Part shown: piece by piece, positions 37,201-49,367 of the stretch
Position numbering within the stretch: position 1 is the first letter of the stretch
Layout: every line of letters begins with the position of its first letter
From: Gavia stellata
Lineage: Eukaryota > Chordata > Aves > Gaviiformes > Gaviidae
Assembly: GCF_030936135.1 (NCBI RefSeq)
Contig: NC_082600.1
Location: 19,475,943 to 19,539,942, forward strand
DNA length: 64,000 nucleotides
Direction of reading: 5' to 3'
The notes under the pieces: generated by a model
Database searches by the model: none
Seen by the model: the letters and a program-made list of their open reading frames with translations, nothing else
What the model was told of the DNA's origin: nothing
Position numbers and translations under genes: made by a program

Positions 37201-40200
37201 CCCTGGCACTCAGAAACACAAGTTCACAGTGCAGTCCTTTTGATTTGCTAGCACTCCTGAAAAACACGAATACCAGCATGATGTGCCGGTAAGTGAGGTA
37301 AGTCCTCACTCTTGTTTTCTAGCCTCCTCACATCTTCATCTTTCTCACCTTCCCCCCCACCCTGTACTTTCCTCTTTTTGTCCTCAATTTCCCCTTAGCC
37401 ATTTCTTCCTCTGTTCCTCCTACGTAACATACAGGCAACATACAGATAGTGGACACAGAAAAGTTCTGAACAAAACTTAAGTAACAGAAGGACAGAATAT
37501 TAGTCTCTGAGAAGTGGGGTATATTAAGTAGGATCAAGTACTGTACTCTCCTTCAGCAATAAAATGAGCTAACTCTTAAGTTAGGTCCTGTATTCCTGCA
37601 GAGCGTGGCACTGTGCCAAGCTGAACTCCAGAGAGTGGGAAAAGGAGAGGCCTTGTGAGTAAAAATAAACAGACCCAAACATATTGTGCACACAGCCCAA
37701 ACCCGGACCTTGGGAGAGCTGGGCTTAAGCTGTTTTCCACTACTGCCTAGGGAGGATTTCAGAAAACTTATGGGAAACTGAGATCAGAATTTATATTAGA
37801 CAGAGGGGACTAATTCGGTGTGTATTCTAGAAATGGTTGTACTATTCAGTTCGCCTTTTTCCCTTTCATCTTCCTTGTGCACACATGCAGCCCTACTTCT
37901 CAACCTTCTGTGGTGATCAGGTCACTTTGGTCCATCACACAACACCTCAGTGATGAGTATGTCAGCAGAGCTTGATGTAATTCCACCCATCAGAGAGGGA
38001 TGTTTGAAAAGCACACGCAGCTACTAGAATTTTCTAGTAGGAGCACAGTAGTCATGAATATGTGAAGAAATGTGCTATATACTCAACAGTGAATACCCAT
38101 GTAGCTGTTACCAGCATGCTGAGATGCCCTATACTTTACATACCAGTTTCATTCAGTAACAGTTCTTATTCCCTGTGGACTCTCCAGTCTGCTGTAAACA
38201 TTGATGCCTCTGTGTACTTTGAGAGTATACAGTCATCAAGATCAGATATTCCATTACCCATAAGGTTGAATGGTTTTGGCCAGACTCTGATATTAAGTAC
38301 AGTAACAGAAAATGTAAGACCTAGTTATATCAACTCACTGTATTCCACAAAAATTTTTTAAAATCTTAATATTGCCTTTAGAGTCTTACTGTGTTCTTGA
38401 ACTTTATCTAAAAAAGCAGGATAGGTCATATCTACCTCGTTACAAATCCACTAAAGGAAGAGAGGGTTTTTTTTGTTTTTACCTGGATCTATTCCAATTA
38501 GGGTTTCTACAGTCTTTATCTTTTGGGCTGCTTCTGCTGACACAATACTGTAATGCAGAGGATCTTGAGAAATGCAGTGGACTTGTGGGACTTCTCTTGA
38601 GGATCTGACTGTGACATTGTCATTCTTTAGGTCAGTAATGAACATGCAGCCAGGAGAATGAGTAGAAGCTAATGGAGCTCCTAAAATGGGTGAAAAACTT
38701 CAGTTAAACACGTTATTTCAATATATTGAAGTATCAGAATGTTAAAATAGCAAAAAGCTATTTAATTTAACACACAGAGTCCTTGCCTGATGACACTTAT
38801 ATCATAAAAACAGGTGATATTTTAAGTTACACTGCAGCAATTAATACACTTTGAGAAAGAATTGTATGCATATACATCTGAAAATCTTTTAACTTTTAAG
38901 AAGCTGGGTAGTTGAGATAATGTTTTTCTACAACTTAGGAACTGAACACTGGTATCCTCGAAGGAAGTCTGTCAGGAATTGGCAAATCTGAAAATTGGGT
39001 TTGACATGCATGAAGAAACTAGTGCATTGACATAAGAACAAGTTAATGCTTAAGTTTTTGGTGATACTGTTTCTATAAGAATAAATTAATTTTCTAGGTT
39101 CTAGAGTGCTGCTGGAAGCTATAGTGTCTCTCTTGTACCTTTGAATAGTTTTGCCATATCACTATTACAAGGATATGTCAACTATTGCCTCCCGGCTAGG
39201 AAAAGTCCTTTACTGGATTAAGAAAATGAGGAATAGCGTCTCTGCGCAGTGTCTTGCTGACCTAGCTAGGAGACCTGTAAACTGGCAAGTAATGACAACA
39301 GGTGACCAGTAAGCCTTAGCAAAGGGAATCTGAGTAGCATCTAAAACCCTGGTGAACAATAAGCTTATTTAGACCTGACAGCATAGTAGCTCCCTTTATA
39401 CTAATTTCAGAGGTCTTGACCTATTTATACTTGATTTGGTAAAATTGGTAGGTTGTTGGATAAATCACAACTGGTACAAGCAAAATCTTACTTTGTTATG
39501 GTGGTGAAAAGGAAGGAGATATTTCATTAACAAGTACATATGTGCTTGATCTGTGCTAGATCTGTTGGGTGTCTATGGCTAGTTAATTTAAAAGCAGCTG
39601 GGGAACATGGTTTAATATACCTCACCAAACCATGTGAGTAGACAATGTTTTTTGTGAGAAGCTAGCAGATTCATCTAAAGTATGGGTACTGGTGGTATGG
39701 CAGAATCTTAACTACCTAGATGAGAAAGGAGTACAGAAAGATATAAACTGCCAAAAAATTCCTGGAATGTATTAATGGCAACTGGTTTTAATAAAGAAAA
39801 CGGAGAAATAAACAAAAGTAAGAGCCAGTTCCAGGCAAAGGCAGGATAGAGAGCTGCTTTGGGCAACAGATTGTAGAGAGGTTGGCAATTTTTTTCTCTC
39901 CTTTCCCTGTAACAAGGATGCATGAGAAATATGAATAAAACTGCTGGAGAAGACAGGAAAGAGCAGGATTTTCAGTTTGGATTTGGGACCAGAGAAAAGG
40001 GGTTGTATGTAAGAAAGGAAAAGAAGTCTCTGCTCCTAGTGCTGAACATATTTACAGCAGGTGCTGAGAGCAGTTTAGATAAACATCTGTAAGGAACCAC
40101 AAGAATGTAGCAGATCCTGCAAGAGAGAAGGACAAAGCAGATGACCTCCCAAGGCTTTCCCAGTTATACTGCCTATGATTATTAAGTTTCTTTTTCAGTA

Positions 40201-43200
40201 AGAACTAAAATCTCATATGAGATTTCATTTCACACTAGTTATTTAAAGCAGTATGTAATACTGTCACTATGGTTTAGTTGCATTTTCTTGCCCTTCGTCC
40301 TCATGACTGTTACAAATGACTGGATAAAGTGCAGGACACCTCTGTGAGGAGGACAAAGCTTCATTTATGTAAAGTGTGTTCATTTTAGAACAGAACCTAA
40401 AAGCTCAAAATTCTTTTGCAGGTCAATCAATTTGCTAGCTCTTAACATTTTGGAAAGATTTCTGGCTGTTAGGTTTTTTCTTTTTTCCCTTTATTATTGT
40501 TTTACTGCAGTGTAATACAAAATAATATTTTAAAAGGAAGACGTTTAAAAAAGAATGCTTTTAACTTCTAATTTTTAATAATGCTTAAAAAAGATGTTTT
40601 GATGCTGCCAGAGCTTTAGGTTTCTGCCTTTAAAATAATCAAACAAAAGTGATGCAATTTCAGTAAGAACTTCCTTGCAAGTAGACCTTTAATTCACTGT
40701 GGAAAATAGTCCTGCCAAAGGTTTTTTGTTGTTTGGTTGGGGTGTTTTTTAGTGCACCCTAAAATCAAGCCTGCTAATCAGCCAACTCATTCAGTCCACA
40801 TTTAAAAAAACATGAAAGAGAGAGAGGGGGGGGGAAAAAGAGATTGAAGGGTAGTTTAAAAAGAGTCTCCAAGTATAGTACATACTGCAGTTGATGACTG
40901 CTTCTACTCCTGTTACTCCACAGGCCCAAAACACTGGAATATCACCAGGGTGAAGGCGAACTGGATCTCCATAATCTGGTTTGGAAAGATCTTGTATTCC
41001 CAGCAGATCTGGAATCGATCAAAAATTGAATCATAAGAGATTCCAATTAAGCAGTACTACTACCAAGCAGGGGGTAGAGTGGACCCCAAACATCATTCAA
41101 TAACACTAAGCTAGAATTGCAACAGTGGCAAGTCCCACTGAAATGGCGTATTTAGTTTGCCTTTGAGTGCATGTCCCCAGAACCTAAGCTGACTTGTTTT
41201 TCCTCTTTGTACTTGATGACATCAGTAAAAATGTATTTAGTTTATTTCTGCAAGAAAACATGAGCTAGACATGTATGCTGACTTCCCGAGATATTATAAA
41301 TCTTCTCCCCAACAGACAAATTGTATTCATAACACTGGCAAACAAGAAAAAATGACTGCAATGCAAAATGTGCTCTTTCCAGAACATGTTTTCTACTGCT
41401 TTAGCTTCCTACGTCCTTTAGCTAGAGAAATGAGCAACCACTCTTTTACCTCTCTGGGCTAGATAACTACATCTCACTCTTACCCAGCTTTCACTAAATT
41501 GTCTTTTGCTTTATTCTAACACCTACTTGTAATATTCTGGGTCATTCTAAGCACTTGCTCTTGTCCCTTAGTTTTAAATTCTTCAGACACTTTAATACAA
41601 CACTGTCTTTTCTGGAATTGATATAATCTGTATATATAATAATTTTCTGTTAAAAATAAATAAATAGTGGAGACCCTCAGTTGTCCGATCATCTTGTTGC
41701 ACTACTCAAAGTAATGACTTACTACTAGTTCCTCAGATTTAAGCACTCGGACCAAATATATTACTGGGGTGTACTGTAACCATTAACATCTCCTTCCATG
41801 CTCTGCAATGTGATCCTTCCGCGTATGCAGCCCATGAGCCTACTGATTGACAAATTTCTGTCAGCAGAGGGGAATTTTTTCTTTATTGTGATCTATCTTC
41901 ATCTTACAGGTGTTTGGTTTTGTTTTTTTCCAAACAGCATCCTGTTCTATCTTTTTTTTTTTTTTCAGTTTTCCCTTGCAAAGAATAGGCCTATACTTGC
42001 TTGAGCTGGATTTTTAAAAAAAAATATATTCTTGTCATATTTCTATTTATTTTGTCTTAAGTGTTGTGCTCAATGTATCCTATTTCAGTATTTTTAAAAA
42101 TAATGCAGTATTTACTTTCACAGTCATCCGCTAAGACACAAAATGCATCCACACATACTTCTCCCCATGCTGTCAATCATTGCTACCCTGTCACTGGAAT
42201 CTCTGACAGCAAGAAAGTATTCACATATACATCAAACTGCATACATTTTAGAAAAATGTGATTACACTTTTTACCAAAACCACCCCTGCCATATAACTTA
42301 ATTTATCTACATCAGACAGCTATCTTTTATCCAAGAAATTGCTGTGTTTGGCTCATTCAAAACCTACTTTTTTGTTTCTTTTTGTTTTGTTTTTTTAATA
42401 CAGGTTTGTGACCATTAGAAAGGATTAAAACATAATAAATTTACTGGTGCATATATTTCAGTCCTACCACTTCCCATGGTTCCCCCCTTCATTTTTATAC
42501 ACAGTAAAGTGCATGCAGACTGAAACATGAAAACCACTGACCAGGGTCACCCATGTGAATTGGTGCTCCATGGGCTTCTTTTAATTCAGATGTTGCTAGC
42601 ACAGCTGCTTCCAACTTGCTTTCAGGAATAGGTCTCATTGTGACTACTAAGTTGCAGCAAAAAGTAGAAACGGTGTAGCAAGGCACAGCTGTCTGGCAGT
42701 TTAAAAGAATCGAAGGTGTTAGCAGGAATATTGAACAATACTTCTAAATTATTAGAAGAAGTAAGTCTAAAACTTTGTGCTGTAATTGAGTTTAGAAAGG
42801 CTGCATACTAACATTCATTTTAAATCTTTTTTTAAAAAAAAAATTTCTTAGCATCCCATAACTTTTTTTTTGTAAGATCCAGCAGTGCAGGAGTGAAGCA
42901 TTCTATCCTTGAGCTTCATATCAATCACTAAAATTTTCAACATTGCACATTTCTTGCTTTGGTACATGCAGTATACAATGTGGTGAGCTCAGGACATTCT
43001 GAATACTGTCAGAAAACAACTGTGTGCTCCCTATACAGAAAGGGAAAAAGCTAATAAAAAGTATACTACAGTGACAAATCTACTTGGTCTGAATCTATTC
43101 TCTGTATCTGAATTCAGAGGAGCTACAGTGTTCTGTAACATACAAGGCTCAGGAACTCCTGCTGCTTGGCAGGACTCATTTCTACAGAAGCAGCATGCCA

Positions 43201-46200
43201 ATTCCACACATACAAATTCTTTTATGCATCTAGAAAGGTTCTGTGGAATTCCTCATCCTCACTGACTAGGATGCTGAAGCACCTTTTCTATTCAGAAATA
43301 AAGCAGTTTAGCTTTTTAGAACAACATGTCTGATAACTAAGTTGCATTTGAATGTAAACAAGGTATGTAGACAGCTAGAGTGTACAGAAAATGTTCATGA
43401 GCAATCTTTATAATAAAAATCATTATACCTGTCACTGAAGAAACACATTGTACAGTTCTTCACAGTATTGATGTGCTATAAACCATGAAATTTTCCTAAT
43501 TCTGAAATGTTATAAGTAGACAGATAGCTGTATTTTTTTTTCCTTTTAAGCTTGGTAGAAGGACTCGTGTATGACATACATTTGCGCCTTCATTTTGACT
43601 AGGAGTATAGCAAGAAGATTGTGAAATGGTAACACTGAAAACAACAATAACCTTTGTCTAGTAGAATAGCATACAAACTATATGAAAAAGGCATGCAAAT
43701 GTGTACTTAAGTGTTCTTAATATTAAAGGGTCTACCTATTGGAGCCAGAATTATTCTAGGACTTCTGCCAATGTTAAAATATGCACTATAAACTTTCTAA
43801 GCACAGTTATAATTTTCAGTGCTATGGTAGATGCCTCAAGTTTTTGGGAACATATTCTGTCCCAGAGGTCTGGGTTCACAGCAAATATGCAGTTTAAAGG
43901 CTCTACTGTCCCACAAAAAATCAAAAATGTGGCTGTCATACGTGCAGAAGAAATTGCTACTGTCATGACTCATAAAACGAATATTCCTACTGCAAGCTGG
44001 AGCTGGTATGGAGAGCAGGACATGTATAAAGGCATGGTCAGAACAGTGCATGGGTCATCGGTTGAAACGGAGAAGGCAAACCAGAAGAGAATCCAAATGA
44101 AATGGCTGCCACAGCGCACAGGGAAAAACTTTGTCACCATAAATGAATAAAAAAGCAGATTGGCCTTGCAGGAAGCTGAGAAAAGCACTGAACTGAGGAT
44201 GGGCATATTCTACCCTGTATTTATATGCTCTCAGCACTAGCATATGCCTAAAGTTACTATGCAGGTAGGAAAAAAGAGCTGATTTTGAGCATTAGGTATA
44301 TGCACATAATGTGAATATGGACAAATACTCAAAGGTGAAGTTACGACAAAGACTATGTGTGTGTGTACATGTACTTACCTTATACATGCTTACATTACAT
44401 TTTTGCTCAACATTCCGTATGGGAATGCCAGCATTTTGGATTGCTTTTTCAAAAGAGAAGCTGCAGCCTAAATAAAAAGTCACCATGTCCTTAAGTTGTT
44501 CAGAATACTCCTTTAGGCTTTTCAGTGATCCAGTACAAGCTCCATGCTCATATATTCTGTACTGTAGGCAGTCAGTTCTAGTGAAATAAGAAGTTATCAC
44601 ACCTTTATCGTATTTTTTTGAAAACAAAGTGAATTGTTTGAATTGACATTAACCCAGTATCAAACCACTAGATACAGCCTACTTTATTCACCTCTTTTCT
44701 TTCTGAGTAGCAATGAAACAAACACATGCAAAAACCCCAGAACACCTTATTCTGCACAACAACAATCCAATAAACAGAACATGTTAAAGTTCGGTATTTT
44801 TTAGGTTTTATCCCTTATACGTATCTTTTCTCAGGACTTCAAAAATTAGGGAGCTTTTTTAAGTCTTGCTTTTAGTGTTTACTATAGGAGTACATCTTTC
44901 AAATTTTAGAGACCCTACAAATATGATGCGGTCACCATGCCTGCGTGACTACTAAATAAAACAAAGGTAAAACCCTATTATTTAACTCTTCTTGCTCAGA
45001 CTGCAAAGTATTAGAAATTGCACAAAAATTCACTTTTGCATTAGAGAAATACTTGTAATGCTGACAATTATTGTAACATGTTTCTCAAGAACAAGACAAT
45101 CAGGCTGTTCTACTCATGCATAGTTTTCATTCAAAGGTATAACTCCAAGAGAAGAAACTTGTTCAAAATGTACAACAGTGTGAGCAGGCTGTTCACTGAA
45201 ACCCTCCTAATCACCACCAGCATTCACTGCAGAACTTTGAGAAGCAGAGTTGGTCCGTAGTTACCTGATATCAGAACCACTACTCAGAGGAGGACATTTC
45301 CAATCACCTGGTTTACTTCTGTACAGCAGCGGCAGGGGTCCATCATTTGCACGACAAAACTTCTCAAAGTCATCAGCCAGGGACTTGTGCAAAATCATGA
45401 CATTGGCCTGTTTATAGCCTGAAATTGTGGAAGGTAGGAATGACTGGTTATTAATTCAGCTTTTTGTTTGTGAAACAGTAACTTTTCTGCATAGATTTCT
45501 TTAGATGGTCTATAAAAAATTATCTCAAGGAAATTTTTGATTCAGAAGTCTGTAACTAAAAAACTTTTTGAAATGTTTTTAAAATCGTAGATAGATGTAC
45601 TCTGTATGTGAAGTTGTTCACAGCTAAAATAGTTGGCAGACATGGGTAGTACTAGAAAATAAAGACAGCATAATTACTTTAATAAAACACTTCTATGACT
45701 TTAAATATAAACATAATTTATTACCTAACCTGGGAAATTAGTATTCTATAGGAAAATACTTTACTTTGCAAATGTTAGCACAGAGCCAAAGAAAGGCTAT
45801 TGCATACCACCCTTTCGACATTTTTTTCCCATTCAATACCAAGCTATAAATCATGGCCAGTCCAACAGCAAACTCCTGTATCTTGATGTTATGTAGGCCA
45901 TTCTTTGGAGTTTGTTGGCTATAGAATTTTACTGTGGGCTGCAATTTAACAAATATAATTACAGCTCAGGAATAAACTCTTGACTGTTGCACTGAATCTC
46001 AGTCAGTTCTACTATTTCTGATTTAAAAGCCTAAAATGAACAGAACTGTTACACTTTGCTCTCTTGGAATCAACTTTGATTTAAAAGGTTGTTGACTACT
46101 ACCATGTGATAGCTTCTAAAGATGTTAACATTCTTGCAATAAGTATCAATGAAGAAAGCTCACATTCATTTATTTAGCAAAAGTTTATTTTCTAAACAGT

Positions 46201-48436
46201 AGTAGTTAATACAAATGTAATTTTAATTTTCCTGCATGTAAATATCAGCTGTTCAAATACAGAGGGGAAATTTGGAGTACAACTAGTCTGTGGTGTATAA
46301 AACTGCCAATTAACAGTCCCTAACTTCTGTATTGATACTGTCTTGGAAGGTTATTACTGTGTCTGATATCAGGCAGGTGAGTAAGAGGCTGCATAGAAGC
46401 TCTCACTTTCTTAAATACTGCAGTACTCTGTCATCCAAGAGCCAATAATTTAGCTGAAATCAATGATCTGCCTTAAAAGGCTGTAGAAAATCAGCCCTGA
46501 CCTCTTGACCAAAGCTAACAAAGAAACCAAAAGATAAAATTCTATTCCTGATGGAAAAATGCGAAGCAAAGGCTGAGGTAAGCATGTATTTGCATACTGA
46601 ATGTGCTCACAAACTGCCCTCTTGGGAGTACTCAGCACAAAAACTCATTTTATTAGTAGCAAAATTTACTAAATACAGAAACAGTTTCTTGCTAAATATA
46701 GAAATACGTTTTTGTTAAATAAACATACTAAATTTACCACTGAATAAAATACTACATTCAGTTACCCCTCAACTTCATTCCCTGCTGTCCATGTGAAATC
46801 CACAGGCACTTTCTACTTTGCTGATGATATTCACAAATTCTTAAAATTATGGTTTTAGTCAGTGCATTCAATTCAGACAACACTGAATTTAAAATACTAG
46901 TCACAGCTGACAGACTGAATCTGTAGGTAACTTGGAGGTATTCTGTAATCTGAGGAAGCTTTGTTATAACTCTTTGACAACTTTATTGCTCCTCCTGATA
47001 ACTATTCTTACTTTCTTTGTAGATGAAAAGATATTTTTCCCTTCCTATATCAGCTTACATATATACGTGCATTATGGATCCATCATTATGAATATATTAA
47101 CAAGCAATGTTAGTGAAGCTGGACATGGTGATCAACCCATGCATTAACTCAACAAACTCATGTCCCAGTTCAGAGAAGTTTAGAGACAGTTTTTAATCTC
47201 TTTGGTGAATTACAATGAGGGCAGTAAGAAATAATTATTTTAGTAGTATATCACCCAACAATGTTAAAACAATTTTAAGGATTCTGAGAAATTCCAGTTA
47301 CCCTAGTTTTTTTTAGTCTTTGCATAATGGAGCTATATGCTCATGGCTAGAAGTCTGAACTTGTTTTGCATGTAAACAATACTTTTTTAAAATGTTAAAA
47401 CTAACACATTTAAAACTACTGCAGCAATACATGCACTTAAAAATACAGTTGGGGCAAACTGCAGATTATTAATGTTATAACATGTTTTCCATTAATATTT
47501 TTCAACTTATATACTGATGGAAAAGAAAACCGTAATTTCAAAACTCACTACGATTCTATAAAATGACCCTTAAGGTTCTTATGTTATACTAATGCTGTTA
47601 CACACAGCTTTGTTGATCAGCTACTTGCCACAGTATTTTTAGTTAGGTTAAGTTACATTTTAAAGTTGATTGGAACAACGACACGGACTTCTCCGCATCT
47701 GTAGAAGTTCAGCTATGAGAGGCAAGACAGAAAACAATTTTCCAGAATGCATTCAGTTATCTGAGTATAAAACTAATTTTTCCCTCCCCCTTATAATTCC
47801 CAGTCTTGCTGAGTCAGTGATTTCCAACTTCTGCAACAAATGAAGCGGAAAACCACTTCTGTAACACGTCTCTAATTCTTCCCCAAAATGTATCCGATGT
47901 GCTAAGTAAAGCAAGGTCTCTGTGAAGAATATAGTATGTCATCCTACAAATGTAATAATAACATATGCAGGAAAAGCCAGATTTGGGTAAAGGTTTTTTC
48001 AAATAATTTCTGTATACGTAATTTCTCACTGACATAACTGGGAGCTGAGGGACGCACTGCAAACTTTGAAAACAAAGTCCATGTACTTTACACAGGTAGG
48101 ATGATATATTTTCTCTGATGTAGCTTTATGATTTAAGAACACAGTGTCAGGTGCTTACCGTGTGATTTCAAAAACACCTAAGTGACTTAACATAAGTCAA
48201 CTTAACATTTTCTTCTGTTTTACTTCAGTGCTTTTGATATTCTTACATTCCTTCACAAACAAAAAAAGAAAACACATAGCTATGAATCTAAAATGGAGTC
48301 ACTTTTGCACTTAGAGCTGTTAGGTTTACCTACCCTCTGCCATTCCAGAAGTATTACTAATACTGAGTCTGTTGCATCGAATTATTCTTCTTAGCACATG
48401 GGGAAGTAGAGATTTCAAGCCTCCTGTCAAAATCAT
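22075..48436 (-). CDS. DGLUCY: DGLUCY, mitochondrial D-glutamate cyclase (12 coding exons, whole gene span)
   Basis: The family enzyme converts D-glutamate to 5-oxo-D-proline in mitochondria. I joined twelve exons (48334-48436, 45265-45418, 44379-44577, 42542-42692, 40886-41008, 38483-38680, 36146-36406, 35568-35667, 33650-33798, 28640-28759, 26836-26987, 22075-22218). They sum to 1854 bases, 617 codons plus stop, with no internal stop and GT-AG at every junction. Human is about 616 residues by memory. Residues 1-30 form a basic, acid-free presequence that fits mitochondrial import. The DUF1445 (D-Glu cyclase) part spans roughly 60-265, with GCSFSFE 123-129, MRP 171-173, [10 protein letters not shown] 193-202 and PVFWACGVT 227-235. 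The DUF4392 part spans roughly 300-610, with TGFP 340-343, DGPPGA 355-360, IERAG 437-441 and DGGNELGMG 483-491. It converges on GPR68. Leader exons upstream of 48445 are uncertain. Confidence 0.95.
23740..23760. repeat. Two copies of a 10-bp unit
   Basis: The unit ACAATTTGGT is repeated head to tail in the last DGLUCY intron. A trivial local duplication. Confidence 0.8.
26836..26987 (-). CDS. DGLUCY: DGLUCY coding exon 11
   Basis: Encodes residues 520-570: [17 protein letters not shown], then RYLRKAVGF and ALPSVTK. It was absent from simple open-frame inspection and found by following the protein from exon 10. Acceptor TTGCAG precedes 26987 and the donor is GTAATT at 26835. Confidence 0.94.
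28640..28759 (-). CDS. DGLUCY: DGLUCY coding exon 10
   Basis: Encodes residues 480-519: [18 protein letters not shown], then [16 protein letters not shown]. The GDGGNE-GMG motif is a hallmark of DUF4392 proteins. Acceptor AATAAAG precedes 28759; its pyrimidine tract is poor, but the phase is exact. The donor is GTAAGG at 28639. Confidence 0.95.
33650..33798 (-). CDS. DGLUCY: DGLUCY coding exon 9
   Basis: Encodes residues 430-479, with [31 protein letters not shown] and [13 protein letters not shown], a very highly conserved stretch. Acceptor AAACAG precedes 33798 and the donor is GTATGT at 33649. Confidence 0.96.
35568..35667 (-). CDS. DGLUCY: DGLUCY coding exon 8
   Basis: Short exon, residues 397-429, with the run [18 protein letters not shown]. 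Its human counterpart is the VEAAQAFLCKNGDPQTP region as remembered. The acceptor TGTAG precedes 35667 and the donor is GTATGT at 35567. It is too short and variable to find by frame length alone; it was placed by phase and homology. Confidence 0.9.
36146..36406 (-). CDS. DGLUCY: DGLUCY coding exon 7
   Basis: The largest coding exon, residues 310-396. It carries [27 protein letters not shown], the glycine/proline turn DGPPGA and [17 protein letters not shown]. These belong to the N-terminal half of the DUF4392 domain. Acceptor CTGCAG precedes 36406 and the donor is GTAAGA at 36145. Confidence 0.96.
38483..38680 (-). CDS. DGLUCY: DGLUCY coding exon 6
   Basis: Encodes residues 244-309. It includes [12 protein letters not shown], then [18 protein letters not shown] and LIGIDP, all with direct human counterparts. 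This exon links the DUF1445 part to the C-terminal DUF4392 part. Acceptor TTTTAG precedes 38680 and the donor is GTAAAA at 38482. Confidence 0.95.
40813..40850 (+). repeat. Polypurine tract beside DGLUCY exon 5
   Basis: An uninterrupted purine stretch with GA repeats and nine consecutive Gs lies about 40 bases past the exon 5 donor. On the DGLUCY (-) strand it reads as a pyrimidine tract within the intron. It could adopt a triplex-type structure; no function is claimed. Confidence 0.6.
40886..41008 (-). CDS. DGLUCY: DGLUCY coding exon 5
   Basis: Encodes residues 203-243: [17 protein letters not shown], then [12 protein letters not shown]. The last block matches the bacterial DUF1445 consensus as I recall it more closely than the human sequence does. 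Acceptor TTCCAG precedes 41008 and the donor is GTATGT at 40885. Confidence 0.93.
42542..42692 (-). CDS. DGLUCY: DGLUCY coding exon 4
   Basis: Encodes residues 153-202: [17 protein letters not shown], then [10 protein letters not shown]. Acceptor GCCAG precedes 42692. The donor is GTCAGT at 42541, the weakest donor of the set, but phase and homology continue exactly into the next exon. Confidence 0.93.
44379..44577 (-). CDS. DGLUCY: DGLUCY coding exon 3
   Basis: Encodes residues 86-152: [20 protein letters not shown], then the domain hallmark GCSFSFE, then NVSMYK. The acceptor is CACTAG ending at 44578 and the donor is GTAAGT at 44378. It ends in phase 0. This is the start of the conserved core of the DUF1445 fold. 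Confidence 0.95.
45265..45418 (-). CDS. DGLUCY: DGLUCY coding exon 2
   Basis: Encodes residues 35-85, with motifs [13 protein letters not shown] and GPLPLLYRS. These match the human LAPAFERFCQVN and GPLPLLG region as I recall it. The acceptor is TTTCAG at 45421-45419 and the donor is GTAACT at 45264. It enters in phase 1 and leaves in phase 2. Confidence 0.93.
48334..48436 (-). CDS. DGLUCY: DGLUCY coding exon 1 (start, mitochondrial presequence)
   Basis: Encodes residues 1-34 plus the first base of codon 35. The start is ATG at 48436-48434, chosen because it gives a leader parallel to the human N-terminus, including a similar NTSGMAE ending. The leader has six basic residues counting H13 and no acidic residue before E34. 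The donor GTAGGT follows at 48333. The exon itself probably begins at 48445 after an AAG acceptor, so nine leader bases precede the ATG. Confidence 0.85.
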
Positions 48437-49334
48437 CTCTTCAGCCTTAACAGAAAGATAATCATAAATTTAAACACAAAGCACATTTCTTTTTTTGACA
48501 TTTTAAATTCTGATTTGCTGGAGAACTTAGCTTAAGTTTCCTCCTCGTGCTCCACTGAAGTTGTTATCACCGGGAAATTCTAAGTTATAACCCAAAAAGC
48601 AGATCAAAGTCAAAAGGTTATTTTACTGACATTTTATGACTAAATGCAAACTGAATCTTTCAATAAATTAGCCAGAGACATGCACTTCAACGTTCGGGAT
48701 AAAATCCAAAGTTTTGCTGGCCTGTAATGTAAGAAACGGATTTCTTCCCTCCATGACAAGTATTCGTGTCCTTTTCCAAAATTCATTCTAACTTTAAAAT
48801 TGCAAAAGCACAAATGGATTAACCTACCAAGCTATAATCTGTAATATTACTTCTCTGTTCAAAATGCTTTTAGACAATTAGCAATGCAATCTTGCGGTAA
48901 AGAGAGAACTGTATTCAGAAAATGTCACTTTAATACAGTCCGCACATATTATACTTTTCAAATATTAATTATGCAGAAGTGAATACTCCTGTGGCTATTC
49001 TTCCACTGGGAAAGCAGACATACAGATGTTTAAGTGACTTGTCGTACAATCCGGAGTAGGAACAGAGATAAGTACCCTAATTACAATCAGTATCTGACTC
49101 TTTCTACATCTTTTGGAAATTTAAGATACCTTTTTTTGCAATCTAGACAAAATTCACACAAAGTTTTTCTCTCAACCTAAACTACCTAATAACTAAAAGC
49201 ATTTATTACATCGCTATTAGGAAAAAGTAAAAGATACCTCAGGATAAAATAGTAACTTGGCTGCTTATGAATTTAACCTTGGTTGCTTTTAAGTAAAGAA
49301 ACTGAACTATCCTCCAAGTAATCAAATTACCAAC

Positions 49335-49367
49335 CTCCAGGTTTTTCTTTAATTCAGAAGAAGCCAT
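49335..49367 (-). other. Possible alternative DGLUCY first coding segment
   Basis: An ATG at 49367-49365 opens eleven codons (MASSELKKNLE) ending at a GAG before a GT at 49334. Joined to the acceptor at 48447-48446 it would stay in frame with the main ATG and add 14 residues. The alternative donor at 49330 would hit a stop. The upstream side has no convincing acceptor, and the added residues would weaken the presequence, so this is only a possibility. Confidence 0.15.

Larger units (their letters stand above)
22219..48333 (-). other. DGLUCY introns (non-coding content)
   Basis: Eleven introns separate the coding exons; the longest are 28760-33649 (4.9 kb), 22219-26835 (4.6 kb) and 45419-48333 (2.9 kb), the shortest 35668-36145 (478 bases). 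I see no CR1 copy, RNA gene or nested gene in any of them. Items of note are a 10-bp tandem at 23740-23760, an A15 run at 35736-35750, a GA/G purine tract at 40813-40850 and a short GT run near 44357-44366. Confidence 0.6.
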
